From assembly GCF_946482605.1 (NCBI RefSeq), contig NZ_CAMLSE010000056.1, forward strand, positions 1 through 32,457: a DNA stretch of 32,457 nucleotides. The letters run 5' to 3'. The translations under genes were made by a program, and so were the position numbers. The notes below the pieces were generated by a model. That model saw only the letters and a program-made list of their open reading frames with translations, made no database searches and was not told where the DNA came from. Origin of the DNA: an uncultured Dyadobacter sp. Its GTDB lineage: Bacteria; Bacteroidota; Bacteroidia; Cytophagales; Spirosomataceae. This document shows, piece by piece, positions 1 to 7,702 of this stretch (its first letter is position 1; every line of letters starts with the position of its first letter).

Positions 1-68
1 TGAGTGAGTGAGTGAGTGAGTGAGTGAGTGAGTGAGTGAGTGAGTGAGTGAGTGAATGAGTGAGTGGG
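1..68. repeat. (TGAG)n tetranucleotide tandem repeat
   Basis: Thirteen uninterrupted TGAG units (1-52) are followed by one TGAA unit, two more TGAG units and a decayed TGGG. The window begins inside the tract, so its true length is unknown. It is non-coding in all sensible readings. The complement of this unit (CTCA/TTCA) forms the array at 209-316, so the two tracts are inverted relative to each other. Confidence 0.95.
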
Positions 69-208
69 CAATAGTTGAGTGTTTGCACTTCGTTTGTCGA
101 TATGTCGAATTGTAAAGGCAAGCTCTAAAATTTTCGCTACGAATCCATTCAAATTTTATCATCGCCCGGGCAACCCCAGTCATCCATTCATTCCTCCAAA
201 ATGCACAC

Positions 209-316
209 ATTCACTCATTCGAAATTCAGTCATTCGGTCATTCACTCATTCGAAATTCACTCATTCACTCATTCAAAATTCACTCATTCACTCATTCACT
301 CATTCAAAATTCAAAA
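209..316. repeat. ATTCACTC/ATTCRAA composite repeat array
   Basis: The array is built of ATTCACTC units, each block closed by ATTCGAA or ATTCAAA. The blocks are 209-223 (one unit), 224-239 (a decayed copy with GTC endings), 240-254 (one), 255-277 (two), 278-308 (three) and 309-315 (closing unit only). Weaker ATTC copies occur from about 183. The array ends exactly where the RNase H reading frame begins, so it forms that gene's leader. Bases 69-208 between the two repeat tracts hold no convincing gene. Confidence 0.9.
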
Positions 317-946
317 TTGAAAAAGACCAAGTTTTACGTAGTGTGGCAAGGCCGGAAGACGGGCGTTTTTACCGATTGGAAGGAATGCGAAGCGCAGATT
401 AAGGGCTTCGAGGATGCGCGCTACAAGTCTTTTGACTCATTGCAGGAAGCCGAAGCGGCCATTCAGCGGAATTACTGGGAGTTTGTGGCCAAAAAGGATT
501 CTAAACCGCCGGTGCAGGAGCCGCCTGCTAACGTAGGACGACCGATCAAAAATAGTATTGCAGTGGACGCGGCGTGGAATACGGCAAGCGGCGATATGGA
601 ATACCAGGGTGTGTATTACGCTACCGGCGACCGTATTTTCCTGCAAGGGCCATTTAAGGACGGGACCAATAATATCGGAGAGTTTCTCGCGATCGTGCAT
701 GCGCTGGCCTATTTGCAGAAGAAGGAAAGCGACCTGCCGATTTATACTGATTCAAAAACGGCGATGGCGTGGATCAAAAAAAAACATGCAAACACCAAGT
801 TGGCTTTGACGCCGCGAAACAAACCACTTTTCGAAATGCTGCAACGTGCTGAACGTTGGCTTGCAACAAATACTTACCCTAATAAGATTTTGAAATGGGA
901 GACGGAATATTGGGGAGAGAATCCAGCTGATTTTGGACGAAAATAA
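317..946 (+). CDS. Ribonuclease H with N-terminal viroplasmin-like domain
   Basis: This is a ribonuclease HI-type enzyme that cuts the RNA strand of RNA-DNA hybrids. Residues about 4-50 (KFYVVWQGRKTGVF... to the YKSF segment) match the caulimovirus viroplasmin/RNase HI N-terminal hybrid-binding domain. A linker follows, then the RNase H fold from about residue 80. The four acidic active-site positions are visible: D in AVDAAW, E in NIGEFLAIV, D in YTDSKTA, and D in the C-terminal NPADFGRK. The length of 209 residues is normal for the two-domain form. The start is TTG at 317; no ATG lies in frame ahead of the viroplasmin domain, and the upstream DNA is simple repeat. TrmN6 starts 8 bases downstream, so the two are probably co-transcribed. 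The fold assignment is strong; the exact start is less certain. Confidence 0.93.
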   Translation: MKKTKFYVVWQGRKTGVFTDWKECEAQIKGFEDARYKSFDSLQEAEAAIQRNYWEFVAKKDSKPPVQEPPANVGRPIKNSIAVDAAWNTASGDMEYQGVYYATGDRIFLQGPFKDGTNNIGEFLAIVHALAYLQKKESDLPIYTDSKTAMAWIKKKHANTKLALTPRNKPLFEMLQRAERWLATNTYPNKILKWETEYWGENPADFGRK

Positions 947-954
947 ATCATAAC

Positions 955-1677
955 ATGCCTCGTAACGCCCATTTCCGTTTCAAACAGTTCACGGTCAGGC
1001 AGGACCAGTGCGCCATGAAAGTGTGTACCGACGCTTGCGTGCTGGGCGCGTGGGCGGATGTGGAAGATGCCGATCGCATTCTTGATATAGGGGCAGGGAC
1101 CGGGCTTTTGTCGCTCATGGTCGCGCAGCGCAATACGTATGCGATGATCGATGCGGTGGAGATCGACGCTGAGGCTTTTTACCAGGCCGGCGAAAATGTG
1201 GAGCAAAGCCCGTTTCACGACCGAATTACCCTGTTCCATTCAGCCGTGCAGGAGTTTGTTTCAGATCACCAATATGATGTGGTCATCACCAATCCTCCTT
1301 TCTTTCAATCCGACTTGCTTTCGCCGATTGACAAGAAAAATATAGCGCATCATGCCAAGTCGCTGGATTTTAGTGAATTGCTGGCGGCGATCGACAGGTT
1401 GACGAAGCCAGAGGGGAAGGTGAATGTGCTGTTTCCGGTCGAAGAGGCTAATCAGTTTATCGAGAAGGCAGAAAGCGCAGGATGGGTACTGACACGTAAA
1501 CTGACATTGTTTCATCAGGAAGATAAAAAAGCATTTCGCGTTCTGATGTTGTTCCAGCGTGCTGAATTTGCTCATAATGTGCATGTTGAATCGGATCTGT
1601 ACATTTATGAAAAGGATGGCGTCACGCATGATCCCCGTTTCAAGGAACTGCTGAAAGCTTTTTATTTGAAATTTTGA
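955..1677 (+). CDS. trmN6: tRNA1(Val) (adenine(37)-N6)-methyltransferase TrmN6/YfiC
   Basis: This is a SAM-dependent class I methyltransferase that, in the named family, methylates N6 of adenosine 37 in tRNA-Val. The SAM-binding motif DIGAGTG is at residues 44-50 and the amino-methyltransferase signature NPPFF at 113-117, the arrangement expected for exocyclic-N methylation. The N-terminal FRFKQFTVRQDQCAMKV segment is characteristic of YfiC. At 240 residues the length is usual. It begins with ATG 8 bases after the RNase H stop. The family is clear; the specific tRNA substrate is inferred from the family. Confidence 0.92.
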   Translation: MPRNAHFRFKQFTVRQDQCAMKVCTDACVLGAWADVEDADRILDIGAGTGLLSLMVAQRNTYAMIDAVEIDAEAFYQAGENVEQSPFHDRITLFHSAVQEFVSDHQYDVVITNPPFFQSDLLSPIDKKNIAHHAKSLDFSELLAAIDRLTKPEGKVNVLFPVEEANQFIEKAESAGWVLTRKLTLFHQEDKKAFRVLMLFQRAEFAHNVHVESDLYIYEKDGVTHDPRFKELLKAFYLKF

Positions 1678-1698
1678 TCAGGAAAAACACGAACTTTG
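1666..1698 (+). promoter_or_regulatory. Possible weak Bacteroidota promoter for the glycosyltransferase gene
   Basis: TTG at 1666-1668, then 22 bases, then GAACTTTG at 1691-1698, which differs from TAnnTTTG at its first base. It overlaps the 3' end of trmN6. If used, transcription would start about 35 bases before the ATG at 1739. The match is imperfect, so readthrough from trmN6 is equally possible. Confidence 0.3.
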
Positions 1699-1738
1699 CG
1701 GCAAATTACCGGCGCAAGCATTGTTACCAGCATCGTAC

Positions 1739-2710
1739 ATGACCGACCAAGTTATTCAGATATCCGTAGTTATCCCGCTTTATAATGAAGAAGAGTCCCT
1801 TCCCGAGCTCTGTGAGTGGATTGGGAGGGTGATGGATGAGAATGGGTTCTCGTATGAGGTGCTGTTCGTTGACGACGGGAGCAGGGACCGCTCGTGGGAT
1901 GTAATTTCCAGGCTTTCAGACGAAAACCCTCATGTGAGAGGCTTCCGGTTTGTACGCAATTATGGCAAAACGGCGGCGCTGCAGACCGGCTTTCAAGCAA
2001 CGAGAGGCGAAGTGGTGATCACGATGGACGCCGACTTGCAGGATAGTCCCGACGAAATCCCGGAATTGTACAATATGATTGCCAAGGACGGATACGATCT
2101 GATATCGGGCTGGAAAAAGAAACGTTTCGATCCGATCACGAAGACAATTCCTACGAAGCTCTTCAATGCAGCTACCCGCAGTATTTCAGGGGTTTACTTG
2201 CATGACTTCAATTGCGGGCTGAAAGCGTATCGGAAAGAGGTGGTGAAAAACATTACCATTTACGGCGAAATGCACCGTTACATCCCGGTGATCGCGAAAT
2301 GGAACGGTTTTGGGAAGATCGGAGAAAAGGTAGTTCAGCACCGGGCGCGCAAATACGGTTACACAAAATTCGGTCTGGAACGGTTCATTTTTGGCTTCCT
2401 GGATTTGCTTTCGATCGCCTTTGTGAATAAGTTTGGACGAAGGCCGATGCATTTGTTTGGCAGTCTGGGAACCCTTATGTTTTTTCTTGGAAGCCTTATA
2501 GCGCTGTGGCTGATCGGGAAAAAGATATATAATATTTACCATTTACTGCCTTACCGGAATGTTACCGAGAACCCGATGTTCTTTCTGGCACTGGTGGCGA
2601 TTATGGTAGGTTCTCAATTATTCCTCGCAGGTTTTTTAGGGGAATTGTTTGTGAAGCAATCTGTTTCGAAAACAGGGGATTATACTATTGCGGAAAAGGC
2701 AGGCCGATGA
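1739..2710 (+). CDS. Membrane-bound family 2 glycosyltransferase (GtrB/DPM1-like)
   Basis: This is a family 2 glycosyltransferase of the polyisoprenyl-phosphate type, expected to move a sugar from a nucleotide donor to a lipid carrier on the cytoplasmic face of the inner membrane. The GT-A core has VVIPLYNEEESL near the N-terminus, VDDGS at 44-48 and the DXD-containing DADLQD at 97-102. Two C-terminal hydrophobic stretches (from LFGSLGTLMFFLGSLIALWL, and from FFLALVAIMVG) are the usual paired membrane helices of the GtrB group. I chose the ATG at 1739 over a TTG at 1721 because the conserved domain begins a few residues later. The acceptor and sugar cannot be read from sequence. It could serve cell-surface polysaccharide or lipid modification. 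Confidence 0.9.
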   Translation: MTDQVIQISVVIPLYNEEESLPELCEWIGRVMDENGFSYEVLFVDDGSRDRSWDVISRLSDENPHVRGFRFVRNYGKTAALQTGFQATRGEVVITMDADLQDSPDEIPELYNMIAKDGYDLISGWKKKRFDPITKTIPTKLFNAATRSISGVYLHDFNCGLKAYRKEVVKNITIYGEMHRYIPVIAKWNGFGKIGEKVVQHRARKYGYTKFGLERFIFGFLDLLSIAFVNKFGRRPMHLFGSLGTLMFFLGSLIALWLIGKKIYNIYHLLPYRNVTENPMFFLALVAIMVGSQLFLAGFLGELFVKQSVSKTGDYTIAEKAGR

Positions 2711-2761
2711 GCAGGCCGGAGAAAAAGAAATTTTAGTCTAAGTTATTACATTACACAACTA

Positions 2762-3373
2762 ATGATCGCTAACGTACACAAAGCACATCCGTGGCACGGA
2801 ATTCCAATGGGTGACAAGGCACCCGAATTAGTTACTGCATTTATTGAGATTGTTCCTACCGATACAGTAAAATACGAAATTGACAAGGTGACCGGTTACC
2901 TCAAAATCGATCGCCCTCAGAAATACTCGAACATCGTTCCTGCATTGTACGGTTTTATCCCCAAAACTTATTGTGCGGATAAGATCGCAGCCCTGGCAAG
3001 AGAGCGCTCGGGTCGTGATGTGACCGAAGGTGATGGTGACCCGCTGGATATCATCGTACTATGCGAAAAAATCATCTCGCATGGTAACATCATGTGCGAA
3101 GCCAAGCCTATCGGCGGTATCCGCCTGATCGATGGTGGAGAGGCAGATGACAAAATCATCGCTGTTCTGAAAGGTGACGAAGTATATGGAGGCTATTCCG
3201 ACCTGAGCGAACTTCCCGAGGGGATCGTGGAGCGTCTGAAACACTACTTTCTGACCTATAAGAACCTGCCGGGTGAAAAGGCACATATCGAGATCACCAA
3301 CGTTTACGGAAGAGAAGAAGCGCACGAGGTGATCCTTACTTCGGTTGAAGATTACAAGCATTCCTACTACTGA
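2762..3373 (+). CDS. ppa: Inorganic pyrophosphatase, family I
   Basis: This soluble cytoplasmic enzyme hydrolyses pyrophosphate to phosphate and so pulls biosynthetic reactions forward. The family I signature DGDPLD lies at residues 91-96. The KYEIDK substrate-binding segment at 37-42 and YGFIPKTY at 63-70 are also present. The length of 203 residues fits the bacterial form, which works as a hexamer in described members. The ATG at 2762 is the only reasonable start. The gene ends at a clear intrinsic terminator (3415-3446), so it closes the first transcription unit of the window. Confidence 0.95.
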   Translation: MIANVHKAHPWHGIPMGDKAPELVTAFIEIVPTDTVKYEIDKVTGYLKIDRPQKYSNIVPALYGFIPKTYCADKIAALARERSGRDVTEGDGDPLDIIVLCEKIISHGNIMCEAKPIGGIRLIDGGEADDKIIAVLKGDEVYGGYSDLSELPEGIVERLKHYFLTYKNLPGEKAHIEITNVYGREEAHEVILTSVEDYKHSYY

Positions 3374-3414
3374 GATCAGCAGCACAATGGGCTGCTTTCA
3401 GGTGTCGTTAATTT

Positions 3415-3446
3415 AGAGCCGTTCCGATGAGGGGCGGCTCTTCTTT
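3415..3446 (+). terminator. Intrinsic terminator after ppa
   Basis: AGAGCCG (3415-3421) pairs with CGGCTCT (3435-3441) across a 13-base loop, and a T-rich run follows. It lies 41 bases after the ppa stop codon. Confidence 0.8.
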
Positions 3447-3451
3447 ATTCT

Positions 3452-3459
3452 TATCTTTG
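3452..3459 (+). promoter_or_regulatory. Candidate -7 element for prfC
   Basis: TATCTTTG is a perfect match to the Bacteroidota -7 element TAnnTTTG, just after the ppa terminator. No TTG is seen at the usual distance upstream. Use of this site would give prfC a leader of about 100 bases. Confidence 0.45.
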
Positions 3460-3568
3460 TGCAAATTTTGCTATTCTGTCACAACAGGCTTAGGGTTGTC
3501 AATGCTTTGAAATAAAATGCATTAGGCTACTTTCCTGATAAATTACTGCCTGAACGGGGCAGCCATAT

Positions 3569-5164
3569 ATGAGTAATTTACAAGAAATAAAGAAGCGCCG
3601 CACGTTTGCGATCATCAGTCACCCGGATGCGGGTAAAACCACATTGACGGAAAAATTACTGCTATTTGGTGGCGCGATCCAGACAGCGGGTGCGGTAAAA
3701 TCCAATAAGATCAAGAAGACAGCGACCTCCGACTTTATGGAGATCGAGAAGCAGAGGGGTATCTCCGTGGCGACGTCGGTCATGACATTTGAATACAAGG
3801 ACCTGCTGATCAACATCCTCGATACGCCGGGCCACAAGGACTTTGCCGAAGATACTTACCGGACATTGACTGCCGTGGATAGTGTAATCCTCGTTGTGGA
3901 TTGCGTGAAGGGTGTGGAGGAGCAAACCGAGCGGTTGATGGAAGTATGCCGGATGCGAAACACGCCCGTGATCGTATTTATCAACAAACTTGACCGCGAA
4001 GGCCAGAACCCATTTGAGTTGCTCGATGAGCTGGAAAGCAAACTGAACATTCGCGTTCGTCCGCTTACCTGGCCGATCAATATGGGTGCCAACTTTAAGG
4101 GAGTTTACAGCTTGTATGAGCAAATGCTGTATTTCTTTAAAATCAATAAGACCAAGATCGAGAATGACGTGGCCAAAGTGAGCCTGGAGGATGAAAGTCT
4201 GACGGACTTGCTGGGCGAAAGGGATGCGAATCAATTGACCGAAGATGTGGAGCTCGTTGAAGGCGTTTATGACACATTCTCTGACGAAGCATATCAAAAG
4301 GGTCAATTAGCGCCCGTATTCTTTGGAAGTGCGATCAATAACTTTGGTATCAAGGAGTTGCTGGATACATTCTGCGACATTTCACCCATTCCCCAGCCCC
4401 GGCCTACGGACGTGCGCGAAGTGGAACCTATGGAGCCGAAGTTCACCGGTTTCGTGTTCAAGATACATGCCAACCTCGATCCGCGTCACCGCGACCGCAT
4501 TGCGTTCCTGCGCATTTGTTCGGGTAAATTTGAGAGGGGTAAATTCTATAAGCACGTGCGCCTGGGGAAAGATGTTCGTTTTTCGAGCCCGTTTACATTC
4601 ATGGCCTCTGATAAAAGTGTCATGGACGAAGGTTTTCCCGGTGATGTGGTAGGTCTTTATGACACCGGTAACTTTAAGATCGGGGATACATTGACGGAAG
4701 GGGAAATTCTGAATTTCTCCGGCATTCCGAGCTTCTCTCCGGAAATATTCAAGGAGTTGATCAATATGGATCCGATGAAATCCAAGCAATTGGAAAAAGG
4801 GATACAGCAGCTGACGGATGAAGGGGTTGCCCAGCTCTTTACATTAGACCTCGGAAACCGTAAGATTGTCGGTACTGTGGGTGAACTGCAGTTTGATGTG
4901 ATCCAGTACCGTCTGGAACACGAATACGGAGCAAAATGCCGCTGGGTACCTATGAATGTGTCCCGCGCCTGCTGGCTAACTGCGGACGAAAAGCCGGCTA
5001 TGGACCAGTTCATTCGTTTGAAAGGTAACCAGATTGCCTATGATAAGGACCGTAATCCGGTTTTTCTGGCGGAATCTGAATGGATGATCCGCATGAACCG
5101 TGAGAATAATCCTGCAATCCACTTCCATTTCACATCGGAGTTCAAGACTGAAATGGCGATTTGA
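3569..5164 (+). CDS. prfC: Peptide chain release factor 3 (RF3)
   Basis: This translational GTPase removes RF1/RF2 from the ribosome after peptide release. The GTPase motifs are complete: SHPDAGKTT near residues 17-25, [13 protein letters not shown] and NKLD. The SHPDAGKTT form of the P-loop and the RGISV switch segment distinguish RF3 from EF-G. At 531 residues it is close to the usual 525-530. It starts with ATG at 3569 and appears to be a single-gene unit with its own upstream -7 element. No terminator is obvious in the 58 bases before the Uma2 gene. Confidence 0.96.
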   Translation: MSNLQEIKKRRTFAIISHPDAGKTTLTEKLLLFGGAIQTAGAVKSNKIKKTATSDFMEIEKQRGISVATSVMTFEYKDLLINILDTPGHKDFAEDTYRTLTAVDSVILVVDCVKGVEEQTERLMEVCRMRNTPVIVFINKLDREGQNPFELLDELESKLNIRVRPLTWPINMGANFKGVYSLYEQMLYFFKINKTKIENDVAKVSLEDESLTDLLGERDANQLTEDVELVEGVYDTFSDEAYQKGQLAPVFFGSAINNFGIKELLDTFCDISPIPQPRPTDVREVEPMEPKFTGFVFKIHANLDPRHRDRIAFLRICSGKFERGKFYKHVRLGKDVRFSSPFTFMASDKSVMDEGFPGDVVGLYDTGNFKIGDTLTEGEILNFSGIPSFSPEIFKELINMDPMKSKQLEKGIQQLTDEGVAQLFTLDLGNRKIVGTVGELQFDVIQYRLEHEYGAKCRWVPMNVSRACWLTADEKPAMDQFIRLKGNQIAYDKDRNPVFLAESEWMIRMNRENNPAIHFHFTSEFKTEMAI

Positions 5165-5170
5165 CGCTGA

Positions 5171-5200
5171 TTGTGAGTGTGTTTGATTTTACTATATTTG
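5171..5200 (+). promoter_or_regulatory. Bacteroidota-type promoter of the Uma2 gene
   Basis: TTG at 5171-5173, a 19-base spacer and TATATTTG at 5193-5200. Both elements fit the Bacteroidota consensus TTG/TAnnTTTG. Transcription would start near 5207, about 16 bases before the ATG at 5223. This argues against the earlier TTG at 5202 as the start codon. Confidence 0.75.
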
Positions 5201-5222
5201 TTTGAATGTAAAGCAAGACATC

Positions 5223-5804
5223 ATGATACTCACGGAGACTATTCCTGCCGCCCTGGTTTTTGAAGAGCTCGACGGACGCCCTTTGTATTACAGGGGCTAC
5301 AAAGAAGTTTTGGCAAACAAAAAATCTTCGGAGGAGATTATGGGTAGCAGCTTTATTCAGGCGTTAATTGTCAGTATTGTTTTTCCGTATATCAAGGAAA
5401 TGCTGAAAGGCGGGCCGTATTGGGTGGTTTGTAATGAGGCCGGGGTGCATTTATCGAGAGGCAATAACCTGGCTAATGATGTTGCTGTTTTTGATAAGGC
5501 ATCGATTAAAGACGTTTTTTCAGAAAACTATGCAGATGTTGCGCCGAAAATAGCCATCGAGGTTGATACAAAGATCGAGGCAGATCATTTTCCCAACCCA
5601 ACCGACTACATTTTCCGTAAAAGTGAAAAGCTGATAGAATTCGGAACAGAACGCGTAATCTGGATTCTGACCGGTAGCCGCAAGATCATGATGACTGACC
5701 AGACAAACAAATGGTCGGTGCACGAATGGAGCGAGTCACTACCTGTTTTTGATGATTACCAGATCTGCCTCAACGACCTTTTGGAAAAAGAGGGGATTCT
5801 TTGA
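5223..5804 (+). CDS. Uma2-family restriction-endonuclease-like protein (DUF820)
   Basis: This belongs to the Uma2/DUF820 family, which has the PD-(D/E)XK nuclease fold; its biological role is unknown. Likely active-site positions, numbered from the ATG at 5223, are D86 in NDVAVF and E113 with K117 in AIEVDTK. The N-terminal segment VFEELDGRPLYYRG and the NEAG-H-L strand are typical of the short Bacteroidota form. The length is 193 residues. The gene has its own promoter and a strong terminator, so it stands alone. Such genes occur in many scattered copies in Cytophagales and cyanobacteria. No target or partner can be read from the neighbours. Confidence 0.85.
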   Translation: MILTETIPAALVFEELDGRPLYYRGYKEVLANKKSSEEIMGSSFIQALIVSIVFPYIKEMLKGGPYWVVCNEAGVHLSRGNNLANDVAVFDKASIKDVFSENYADVAPKIAIEVDTKIEADHFPNPTDYIFRKSEKLIEFGTERVIWILTGSRKIMMTDQTNKWSVHEWSESLPVFDDYQICLNDLLEKEGIL

Positions 5805-5820
5805 AGAATATTACAAAGCG

Positions 5821-5862
5821 AAACAGGCTGCCGTCATGCTAAATGCGGCAGCCTGTTTTACT
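5821..5862 (+). terminator. Strong intrinsic terminator after the Uma2 gene
   Basis: AAACAGGCTGCCG (5821-5833) pairs perfectly with CGGCAGCCTGTTT (5846-5858), followed by TACTTTA. This is a 13-bp stem with a 12-base loop. The stem also lies beyond the stop codon of the converging Spy-like gene and may serve it, though the T run on that strand is poor. Confidence 0.85.
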
Positions 5863-5876
5863 TTATAGCTCTGAAC

Positions 5877-6245
5877 TTAGTTTCGCGGCTCTCTTCCGCC
5901 TCCTCCGCCTCGGTTGTTCCGACGGTCTTCCAGCATGGTTTTGTATTTTTCCTGCTGCTCAACGGTCAGGATTTTGGCGACTTCGTTATTGAAAGTTTCC
6001 ATGGAAGCTCGCATTTGCTCACGGTCCATGTTCTGCGCATCCCGCATCTCCTGCATTTTCTGTGCGCGGGCCAGGCTGAGATTGTACACCTGCTTTTGCT
6101 GATCATCCGAAAGTTTCAGGTTTTCGGTCAATGTTTTGGTTTGATTTTCGGCCCGCTGCTCGGCTGTCATATTGCCGCCGCCGCGTTGTGCGAAGGTTGT
6201 GAAGCTTACGAATGCCAGTAGTATGGCGAACAATGTTCTGGTCAT
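5877..6245 (-). CDS. Small secreted Spy/CpxP-like protein with LTxxQ motifs
   Basis: This is a short exported protein with an N-terminal signal peptide (MTRTLFAILLAFVSFTTFAQ, cleavage after the TFA-Q region). The mature part is highly charged and helical, with two LTxxQ-type segments (LKLSDDQQKQVYNL and ILTVEQQEKY) as in the periplasmic chaperone Spy and the stress protein CpxP. A Gly/Arg-rich tail (RGGGGGREPRN) ends it, and a similar RGGGN segment follows the signal peptide. I prefer the ATG at 6245 to a TTG two codons earlier. A role in envelope stress or extracytoplasmic protein handling is inferred from the motif only. Confidence 0.75.
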   Translation of the reverse strand: MTRTLFAILLAFVSFTTFAQRGGGNMTAEQRAENQTKTLTENLKLSDDQQKQVYNLSLARAQKMQEMRDAQNMDREQMRASMETFNNEVAKILTVEQQEKYKTMLEDRRNNRGGGGGREPRN

Positions 6246-6315
6246 GGTCAAAAAAGTTTAGATACCGGTGTTAGATGCGAAAGTGGCTGGGAAGTTTAAC
6301 TGTGCTGCTGGATTT

Positions 6316-7059
6316 TTAACTGAGCATGCGAACGATCAGCGCTACGGCAATGGCGCAGGTATAACTCATGAGTGTTCCAACGAGTACATATTCCGATTTT
6401 TTGCTGATATAGGCCGGCGGAATTCCGGCGTCCGAGGCCTTATCATTGTAGCGCAATAACGATTTGGCGGCGATAAGGAAGCCGATTGCGGAAAATTGAT
6501 TGACGAGCACGAAAACAAATATGAGCAGGCGTTCCGACATGCCTATCCAGCGGCCTGCATTGGCGAGGTTATCGTCTGCATTCGGGGCCAGCCTGCTTAG
6601 TTCTTCGCGCCAGGGTTTGGTCAGGATACCTACCAGAAATGAAATGGGAGAGAGTGAAAGCAGAGCTCCGGATACTGTCGCCAGCGTTTTAGTGGTGTAA
6701 AACCATGCTATAAACGTTTGAAATCCGGGTTGCAGCTGGCTGGTGAGAAGCAATGCGGTAAGTGCGATGGTGGCGATATGTGCGGCCTGGTCGGCGATAA
6801 ACCAGGTAAGTGACCCTTTTTTGTCCAGTGAAATTTTGATCAGATCGATGACCCCATGCGCGATACCCAATGCAATGGCTGGCAAGGGGTTTTGCCAATG
6901 GGCCAATGCGACGTATGAGACCACGATAACCAGCAATACATGAAAATACAGGTATTTCGATTGATATGTTTTCTCCCTTTTGCCAACAACCCATGCGGTA
7001 GGTTGCCAGTAGAAATCCACGAGCACGTGGGCCAGGAGCAGCAGCAGAAATTCGGTCAT
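6316..7059 (-). CDS. DUF3307 multi-pass membrane protein
   Basis: This is an integral inner-membrane protein of the DUF3307 family, function unknown. The N-terminus LLLLAHVLVDFYWQ carries the family's conserved H...DF..Q pattern in the first helix, and HGVIDLIK repeats an H..D pattern in a later helix. I count about six or seven hydrophobic segments, ending with YVLVGTLMSYTCAIAVALIV. The length of 247 residues is normal for the long form. The start lies 5 bases after the satD stop, so the two are certainly one operon, with satD first. Expression should therefore depend on the operator array at 7703-7807. Polar residues within the helices suggest transport or a membrane enzyme, but this is speculative. 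Confidence 0.85.
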   Translation of the reverse strand: MTEFLLLLLAHVLVDFYWQPTAWVVGKREKTYQSKYLYFHVLLVIVVSYVALAHWQNPLPAIALGIAHGVIDLIKISLDKKGSLTWFIADQAAHIATIALTALLLTSQLQPGFQTFIAWFYTTKTLATVSGALLSLSPISFLVGILTKPWREELSRLAPNADDNLANAGRWIGMSERLLIFVFVLVNQFSAIGFLIAAKSLLRYNDKASDAGIPPAYISKKSEYVLVGTLMSYTCAIAVALIVRMLS

Positions 7060-7064
7060 AATGG

Positions 7065-7697
7065 CTAGCGTTTGGTGTATAGTGATAAATGCTTTGGAAA
7101 ATTAGCAAGAAAACTTTCAATTGCCCACCATTTGGAAGCGATAACCCGTTGACTTGTCGCGGGTTGGCTGATCGACAGCATTTCGGCGATCTGTGTAATG
7201 CTTTTTCCTTGTAATAAGGCCGCTACTACTTCGCTTTGTGCCATCGTCCAGTTTTCGATCAGGGCCTCCAGCAGGTCGAGGGATGCATTCAGCGACGCTG
7301 ACGGGACCGGCAGTGCAATGCCGATCTTAGCCTTTTGTTTACGGATATGGTCCGCAAGATGTCCCGATAACCTGAATGCCTCCCCATCGGAAGTCCCGGC
7401 GCGATCTGTAAGCTGCTCGGTTTTACCAATACCGATTGCAATGCGCAAGTCCGCGTTGGGCGAGTGCATGCGCATACATGCACGGGCGAGAATGGCAGCC
7501 GACATGGCCTGATCTGCGTTTTTCAGGACAGCCTGGAAGCTGTCGCCCCGGTATATTTCCGGTGCCAGCGTCCACTTAAAGGAAGGGTGATCACGTAACA
7601 AACCAATCATTTCCTCGATCCATCGCGTGGCCTCATCCCGCGGAAATTGCGTGTAATTGACCATATCTGCCGTAAAGACAGCCTGTAACTTCCCCAT
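7065..7697 (-). CDS. SatD-family protein with C-terminal helix-turn-helix
   Basis: This 210-residue protein fits the SatD family, named after a gene in a Streptococcus mutans acid-tolerance locus; the molecular role is not established. The C-terminal 45 residues hold a clear helix-turn-helix of the sigma region 4/LuxR kind (GKSITQIAEMLSISQPATSQ, residues 164-183). The N-terminal part has ADMVNYT (10-16), RGDSF (50-54) and RIAIGIG, which recall the D-x-V-G-F-T, GD and R-x-G-I motifs of class III nucleotide cyclases. The ATG at 7697 lies directly downstream of four palindromic operators. I infer that it is a DNA-binding regulator of its own operon with DUF3307, possibly with a ligand-binding N-terminal domain. 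Confidence 0.8.
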   Translation of the reverse strand: MGKLQAVFTADMVNYTQFPRDEATRWIEEMIGLLRDHPSFKWTLAPEIYRGDSFQAVLKNADQAMSAAILARACMRMHSPNADLRIAIGIGKTEQLTDRAGTSDGEAFRLSGHLADHIRKQKAKIGIALPVPSASLNASLDLLEALIENWTMAQSEVVAALLQGKSITQIAEMLSISQPATSQRVIASKWWAIESFLANFPKHLSLYTKR

Positions 7698-7702
7698 AGC
7701 AC

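Noticed and set aside
79..402. Open frame of 107 codons across the leading repeats
   Set aside because: Its residues 43-80 are a translation of the ATTCACTC array (THSLI/SFTHS pattern), and it overlaps the well-supported RNase H gene in another frame.
3662..4306. 214-codon open frame on the minus strand within prfC
   Set aside because: It lies fully opposite conserved release-factor sequence, shows no family resemblance and has no separate promoter.
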